Below, piece after piece: positions 53,244 through 58,430 of a stretch of DNA of 58,430 nt (the stretch's first letter is position 1; each line of letters opens with the position of its first letter). The notes beneath the pieces are model-generated. The model was not told where the DNA came from and ran no database searches. It worked only from the letters and a program-made list of their open reading frames with translations. Origin of the DNA: Armatimonadota bacterium (GTDB lineage Bacteria > Armatimonadota > JAAZEB01); contig DUUU01000123.1 in NCBI GenBank assembly GCA_012841485.1, positions 1 through 58,430 on the forward strand, given 5' to 3'. A program made the translations under genes and the position numbers.

Positions 53244-54299
53244 TCAGAACTTGCCCCCAACCCAGTTGGTAATATCGCGCACGGTCAAGAGCGCCACAAA
53301 GAGCAGAATGATGACCATTCCCACGACCTGAATGGAGAGCTGCAACGACGGCTGCAGCTGTCGCCCGCGCACCCACTCCAGGGCAAGGAAAGCGATCTGA
53401 CCTCCATCCACGACCAGCAGCGGCAGGAGGTTCAACACTCCCAGGTTCACGCTGATGACCGCCAGGAACGTGAGGAAGGTGATCGCACCGTCGCGAAACG
53501 CCATCCCCGCCAGGCGCGCAATGGCAACGGGGCCACCCACGCTCTTTCGCGCCTCGCTATCGGTGAAGATCTGGGCGATGCCCTTCACTGTGTCGCGCGT
53601 CCACCGCCACGTCTGCTGGGTGCCATGGGCAATCGCGCCGATCACGCCCGTCTTCTCGTAGGTGACATCGGTGAGCGCGACGCCGATCTGGCCGATGCCG
53701 CCCTCTTTGGCCGCGGGCACCACCTCAATCTGCATCTGGCGCCCGTCCCGCTCCACGGTGAAGAGAACCGGCCGGTTGGGGCTGGCCTTGACCATCTTCA
53801 GCATGGTATCGAGATGGGTGATGCGCTCGCCATCAATGGCCACGACGCGGTCGCCCTCGCGAAAGCCCGCGCGCGCCGCCGGCTCCCCGGCCACAACGGC
53901 GGAGATGTGTACCTCTTTGCCCTTGGTCGGCACGCCCACGGTCATCCCCATGCCGATGAAGAGCACCCCGGCCAGGATGAAGTTCATCAACGGCCCGGCG
54001 AAGTAGACCAGCATGCGCTGCCAGGGTGGCTTGCTGTTGAAGCCATCCGGACCGGCATCCTCGCCCGGCTCGGTGCCCGCCAGGCGCACGTAGCCCCCGA
54101 TAGGGAGAGCACTGATGTTATACTCGGTGCCATTTCGCTTGAACAGGGTGAAGAGCTTGGGCGGAAACCCAAACGCGAACTCCAGCACCCGCACTCCAAA
54201 CGCTTTGGCCGCAAGGAAATGGCCCAGCTCGTGCAGTAGTACGGCCAGACCCAATACGATGATAAAGGCAAGCAGCGTTTCCAACCCAGCCAAGCTCAT
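53244..54299 (-). CDS. rseP: RseP-type site-2 intramembrane protease
   Basis: This 351-residue membrane zinc protease has HELGH in VLLHELGHFLAAKAFGVRV near the N-terminus, one PDZ domain in the middle (EPAARAGFREGDRVVAIDGE), and the second metal motif near the C-terminus written NLLPLLVVDGGQ instead of the more usual NLLPIPxLDGG; the Asp ligand is kept. Substrates are anti-sigma factors and signal-peptide remnants. The start codon overlaps the dxr stop by one base (TAATG), so the two are translationally coupled. Confidence 0.95.
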   Translation of the reverse strand: MSLAGLETLLAFIIVLGLAVLLHELGHFLAAKAFGVRVLEFAFGFPPKLFTLFKRNGTEYNISALPIGGYVRLAGTEPGEDAGPDGFNSKPPWQRMLVYFAGPLMNFILAGVLFIGMGMTVGVPTKGKEVHISAVVAGEPAARAGFREGDRVVAIDGERITHLDTMLKMVKASPNRPVLFTVERDGRQMQIEVVPAAKEGGIGQIGVALTDVTYEKTGVIGAIAHGTQQTWRWTRDTVKGIAQIFTDSEARKSVGGPVAIARLAGMAFRDGAITFLTFLAVISVNLGVLNLLPLLVVDGGQIAFLALEWVRGRQLQPSLQLSIQVVGMVIILLFVALLTVRDITNWVGGKF

Positions 54300-55468
54300 T
54301 ATTGATCCAAGCCTTCCTCGGCCACCCGTGCCGCCTCATCCCGCGCCCACCGGTCCACCGCCAGGATCTGCGCCAGATCCGGGTCGGCAATTGGGGTATG
54401 CCGCCGCATCACCGTCGCGTTCAACGCAGCGATGTCGGTAAAACCAACACGGCCTTGGAGGAAGAGTTCCACGGCCACCTCGTTGGCGGCGTTCAGCGCG
54501 CAGGGCACGCTTCCTCCAGCGCGGGCAGCCTCGTATGCCAATGCCAGACACGGGAAACGCTCCGTGTCCGGGCTCTCAAAGGTCAAAGCGCCCGCACTCG
54601 CTAGATCCAGCGGACGCAAGTTATTCGCCAAACGTTCCGGATAGAATAACGCATACTGTATTGGCAGACGCATATCGGGATAGCCGAGTTGCGCGATCAC
54701 CGACCGGTCTGCAAACTCCACGAGCGAATGCACAATGGACTGCCGGTGGACGACCACCTCCACCTGGGAGAGATCGACCCCGAACAGCCATTGCGCTTCG
54801 ATCACCTCCAGACCCTTATTCATCAACGTCGCGGAGTCCACGGTGATCTTGCTGCCCATGCGCCACGTTGGATGCGCCAGCGCATCGGCGACGGTGACCG
54901 TCTCGAGAGCGTCCCGGGTGTAATCCAGGAACGGGCCCCCGGAGGCGGTCAGAAGGATCCGGCGCAGCGCCGCGCTCTTCTCGCCCTGCAGGCATTGGAA
55001 GATCGCGGAGTGCTCGCTATCCACCGGGAGCACCTCGGCGCCCGTGCGTGCCGCTTCGCGCATCACGAGGTGCCCCGCAGAGACCAACACTTCCTTTGTC
55101 GCGATGGCCAGGCGCTTTCGGGCGCCGAGGGCGGCAAGCGATGACTCGAGGGCGGCGTTTCCCGCGACGCTCACCACCACCGTATCCACATCCGACGCCG
55201 TGGCCAGGGCCACCAATCCGCCGGGCCCAGAGAGCACCTCCGTGCCCATGCCTTCTGCGCGCAGGCGGCATGCCAGCCGGTCCGCCGCTTCCGCGTCCAC
55301 CAGGCAGCACACCCGCGGACGGAAGCGGCGCACCTGCTCGAAAAGCGCGTCGCTATCCCGGCGAGCCGCCAGGGCGGTCACTTCCAGCCCGTCCGAGAAC
55401 TCCTCGGCCACCGCGAGCGTCTGGGTGCCAATGGACCCCGTCGAACCCAGAACCGCGATCCGCCTCAT
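54299..55468 (-). CDS. dxr: 1-deoxy-D-xylulose-5-phosphate reductoisomerase
   Basis: This 389-residue enzyme of the MEP isoprenoid pathway makes MEP from DXP with NADPH. It has the Rossmann N-terminus RRIAVLGSTGSIGTQTL, the IATKEVLVSAG and LPVDSEHSAIFQCL motifs, the flap/active-site LTASGGPF and the metal/substrate segment MGSKITVDSATLMNKGLEVIEA. It overlaps uppS by 4 bp (ATGA) upstream and rseP by 1 bp downstream. The product feeds isoprenoid precursor supply for UppS, encoded just upstream. Confidence 0.97.
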   Translation of the reverse strand: MRRIAVLGSTGSIGTQTLAVAEEFSDGLEVTALAARRDSDALFEQVRRFRPRVCCLVDAEAADRLACRLRAEGMGTEVLSGPGGLVALATASDVDTVVVSVAGNAALESSLAALGARKRLAIATKEVLVSAGHLVMREAARTGAEVLPVDSEHSAIFQCLQGEKSAALRRILLTASGGPFLDYTRDALETVTVADALAHPTWRMGSKITVDSATLMNKGLEVIEAQWLFGVDLSQVEVVVHRQSIVHSLVEFADRSVIAQLGYPDMRLPIQYALFYPERLANNLRPLDLASAGALTFESPDTERFPCLALAYEAARAGGSVPCALNAANEVAVELFLQGRVGFTDIAALNATVMRRHTPIADPDLAQILAVDRWARDEAARVAEEGLDQ

Positions 55469-56241
55469 GAGTCAAGCACCGTGCCGAACTTGCGCTGGCG
55501 CCGCTGATAGTCGGCGACGGCTTCCAGGAGCTGCCGGCGCGCGAAGGCGGGCCAGGGCACGTCGGTCACCCACATCTCCGTGTAGGCAATTTGCCAGAGG
55601 AGGTAGTTGCTAACGCGCAGCTCGCCCGCCGTGCGGATGAGCAGGTCGGGATCCGGCAGCCCCGCCGTGTAGAGCGCGTTGCTGATCAGTTCTTCCCCAA
55701 TATCGTCCGGGTCCAGGGTACCCGCTTGCACGCGCCGCGCCAGCGCCCGCGCCGCGTCTACGATCTCGGCGCGGCCCCCGTAGTTGATGGCCAGGTTGAG
55801 AAGCAGCGACTGGTTCTCCGCCGTCATCTCCATATCGCGGCGCAGCTCCTCCTGGAGGGAGGGTGGCAGCTCGTGGATGCGGCCCAGCACTCCGAGGCGC
55901 ACGCCCGCGGCGTGAAGCGACTCGATCTCGCGGTGGATCAAGTGCTCGATGAGGAGCATCAGCGCCTCCACCTCTTCCTGCGGGCGGCGCCAATTCTCCA
56001 CGGAGAAGGTATAGAGCGTCAGGACTTCGATCCCAAGCTCCAGCGCGGCCTCAACAGCCGTGCGCACGCTTTCGGCCCCGGCGCGATGGCCGGTGATCCG
56101 CGGCAGGCCCTGCCGGCTAGCCCAGCGGCCGTTGCCATCCATGATGATGGCGACGTGCCGGGGAATCGCCCCCTGGCGTATGCGCTCCAACAGCTTCTCA
56201 TCCGTCTCATCGAGACGCGGCGCGCCAAGCGTTTGAACCAT
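55465..56241 (-). CDS. uppS: undecaprenyl diphosphate synthase
   Basis: This 258-residue cis-prenyltransferase makes the C55 lipid carrier for peptidoglycan and other envelope polymers. The active-site motif HVAIIMDGNGRWA and the later LTLYTFSVENWRRP, LNLAINYGGRAEIV and ELRVSNYLLWQIAYTEM are all present. It starts 1 bp after frr ends and overlaps dxr by 4 bp. cdsA, which normally sits between uppS and dxr, is absent. Confidence 0.97.
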   Translation of the reverse strand: MVQTLGAPRLDETDEKLLERIRQGAIPRHVAIIMDGNGRWASRQGLPRITGHRAGAESVRTAVEAALELGIEVLTLYTFSVENWRRPQEEVEALMLLIEHLIHREIESLHAAGVRLGVLGRIHELPPSLQEELRRDMEMTAENQSLLLNLAINYGGRAEIVDAARALARRVQAGTLDPDDIGEELISNALYTAGLPDPDLLIRTAGELRVSNYLLWQIAYTEMWVTDVPWPAFARRQLLEAVADYQRRQRKFGTVLDS

Positions 56242-56242
56242 C

Positions 56243-56806
56243 TTAGACTTCCAGCACTTCCTGCTCTTTGTTCTCCTGGATCCGTTCGATCTCCGAGATG
56301 TACTTGTCGGTCAGCTTCTGCACGCGCTCCTCCGCGCGCTTCTCGTCATCCTCAGAGATGTCGCTCGCCTTGCGCAGCTTCTTCAGCTCCTCGTTGGCCT
56401 CGCGACGCACGTTCCGGATGGCAATCTTGCCCTCCTCCGCCTTCCTATGGACGACCCGTGTCAGGTCACGCCGGCGCTCCTCCGTGAGCTGCGGAATCGC
56501 GAGCCGGATCACGTTGCCGTCGCTAGAGGGGTTCAGCCCCAGGTCCGACTTCATGATGGAGCGCTCGATTGCCGGAATCGTGCCCTTATCCCACGGCGAG
56601 ATCATCAACAGCCGCGCTTCGGGGACCGATATGGTCGCCACCTGGTTCAACGGCAGTTGCGTTCCGTACACATCCACGGTGATCCGATCCAGCAGCGCGG
56701 GGCTCGCGCGCCCGGTACGGATGCCGTTGAACTCACGGCGGGTGGCCTCCACAGTCTTCTTCATCTTCTCCTCGGCCTCTTCGAGGACTAGGTTTGCCAT
56801 CTCCAT
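56243..56806 (-). CDS. frr: ribosome recycling factor
   Basis: This 187-residue factor splits post-termination ribosomes with EF-G. It shows the family pattern EFNGIRTGRASPALLDRITVDVYG near the N-terminus, the hinge region and PLTEERRRDLTR-like PQLTEERRRDLTRVVHRKAE, ending in the long C-terminal helix (DKYISEIERIQENKEQEVLEV). It is separated from pyrH by 139 bp that contain a strong hairpin. Confidence 0.97.
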   Translation of the reverse strand: MEMANLVLEEAEEKMKKTVEATRREFNGIRTGRASPALLDRITVDVYGTQLPLNQVATISVPEARLLMISPWDKGTIPAIERSIMKSDLGLNPSSDGNVIRLAIPQLTEERRRDLTRVVHRKAEEGKIAIRNVRREANEELKKLRKASDISEDDEKRAEERVQKLTDKYISEIERIQENKEQEVLEV

Positions 56807-56894
56807 GATTCCACCCCCAAGTTCTTTATGTCCCTAGATTTCTCGCTTCGAGGCGGGTAACCTGCAAGAATTCGATGGGCTCTATCGATGGGCA

Positions 56895-56930
56895 GGGCAG
56901 CCCGGCGGCGCTGTGGCCGCCGGGCTGCCC
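56895..56930 (-). terminator. strong hairpin between pyrH and frr
   Basis: A perfect 15-bp stem (GGGCAGCCCGGCGGC at 56895-56909, GCCGCCGGGCTGCCC at 56916-56930) with a 6-nt loop lies 15 bp after the pyrH stop. There is no T run on the minus-strand side. It may end the tsf-pyrH message or limit read-through into frr. Confidence 0.65.
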
Positions 56931-56945
56931 CCAAAACCGAGGCCG

Positions 56946-58267
<1,322 letters not shown>

Positions 58268-58340
58268 GAGAGTTTCCCTCCATCACCAAAGATACGGCGG
58301 GCTCTCCCCACTTCATGCTTGCCGGGGAGGCTCGCCACCC

Positions 58341-58363
58341 AAAAAAAGAGGGCCCTACGGCCC
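58341..58363 (-). terminator. intrinsic terminator upstream of tsf
   Basis: On the minus strand GGGCC, loop GTAG, GGCCC is followed by TCTTTTTTT, a classic Rho-independent terminator and the only one in the window with a clear T run. It lies about 75 bp upstream of tsf. A TTGACA at 58424-58419 precedes it without a good -10. It either ends the rpsB message or acts as a leader attenuator of tsf. Confidence 0.75.
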
Positions 58364-58430
58364 GGACCAACCGAACAGAACACCCGTCTGCGTATCGATT
58401 CCGACGCGCGCCCGCCGGTGTCAAGGAACC

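Overview
This is a GC-rich bacterial chromosome segment with dense gene packing and mostly small intergenic gaps. The gene set fits a didermic or atypical-envelope bacterium outside the well-studied phyla, and Armatimonadota is my best guess. Reasons: a short Thermus-type EF-Ts of 200 residues, many type IV pilin-like genes, secreted glycoside hydrolases and a heparinase-type lyase beside a DUF6785 transporter, class A and class B penicillin-binding proteins, and a cyanobacterial-type arginine catabolic enzyme. No rRNA gene and no 16S marker is present, so the placement is inference. I saw no tRNA, CRISPR array, transposase or integrase.

Layout. 1-8.8 kb: a small HTH protein, homoserine dehydrogenase, a GAF/PP2C phosphatase, a small membrane protein, a membrane-anchored M1 peptidase, AmrB (Memo family), and a TPR protein with a pilin-like tail. 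8.8-17 kb: eight minus-strand minor-pilin-like genes arranged as three tandem V-(W)-X cassettes. 17.4-25.4 kb: a GH130-type glycoside phosphorylase, recA with a consensus promoter, an Npt/Tlc-like carrier, a Clp1-type polynucleotide kinase, and groES-groEL under a perfect CIRCE operator. 25.5-30.5 kb: a solitary contractile-tail sheath protein, then an ArsP-like permease followed by two ModA-fold binding proteins whose ligand site is rebuilt with cysteines. 30.5-37.7 kb: a secreted TIM-barrel protein and a heparinase II/III-type lyase, divergent from a DUF6785 membrane protein. 37.9-43.7 kb: PBP2, PBP1A, a LysM protein and a coiled-coil membrane protein. 43.9-53 kb: a GH42-like secreted protein, an Eis-like acetyltransferase, a two-gene split version of the arginine dihydrolase/ornithine cyclodeaminase AgrE/ArgZ, a family 2 glycosyltransferase and a PKD-domain secreted protein. 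53.2-58.4 kb: the conserved tsf-pyrH-frr-uppS-dxr-rseP block, with cdsA missing from its usual place.

How the genes work together. The secreted hydrolase, lyase, phosphorylase and DUF6785 genes suggest polysaccharide use. The PBPs, UppS and LysM protein serve peptidoglycan synthesis. The best candidates for undescribed biology are the permease plus three-cysteine binding-protein cluster (27.07-30.46 kb), the split AgrE pair, the triple minor-pilin array and the lone sheath protein with a possible export signal.
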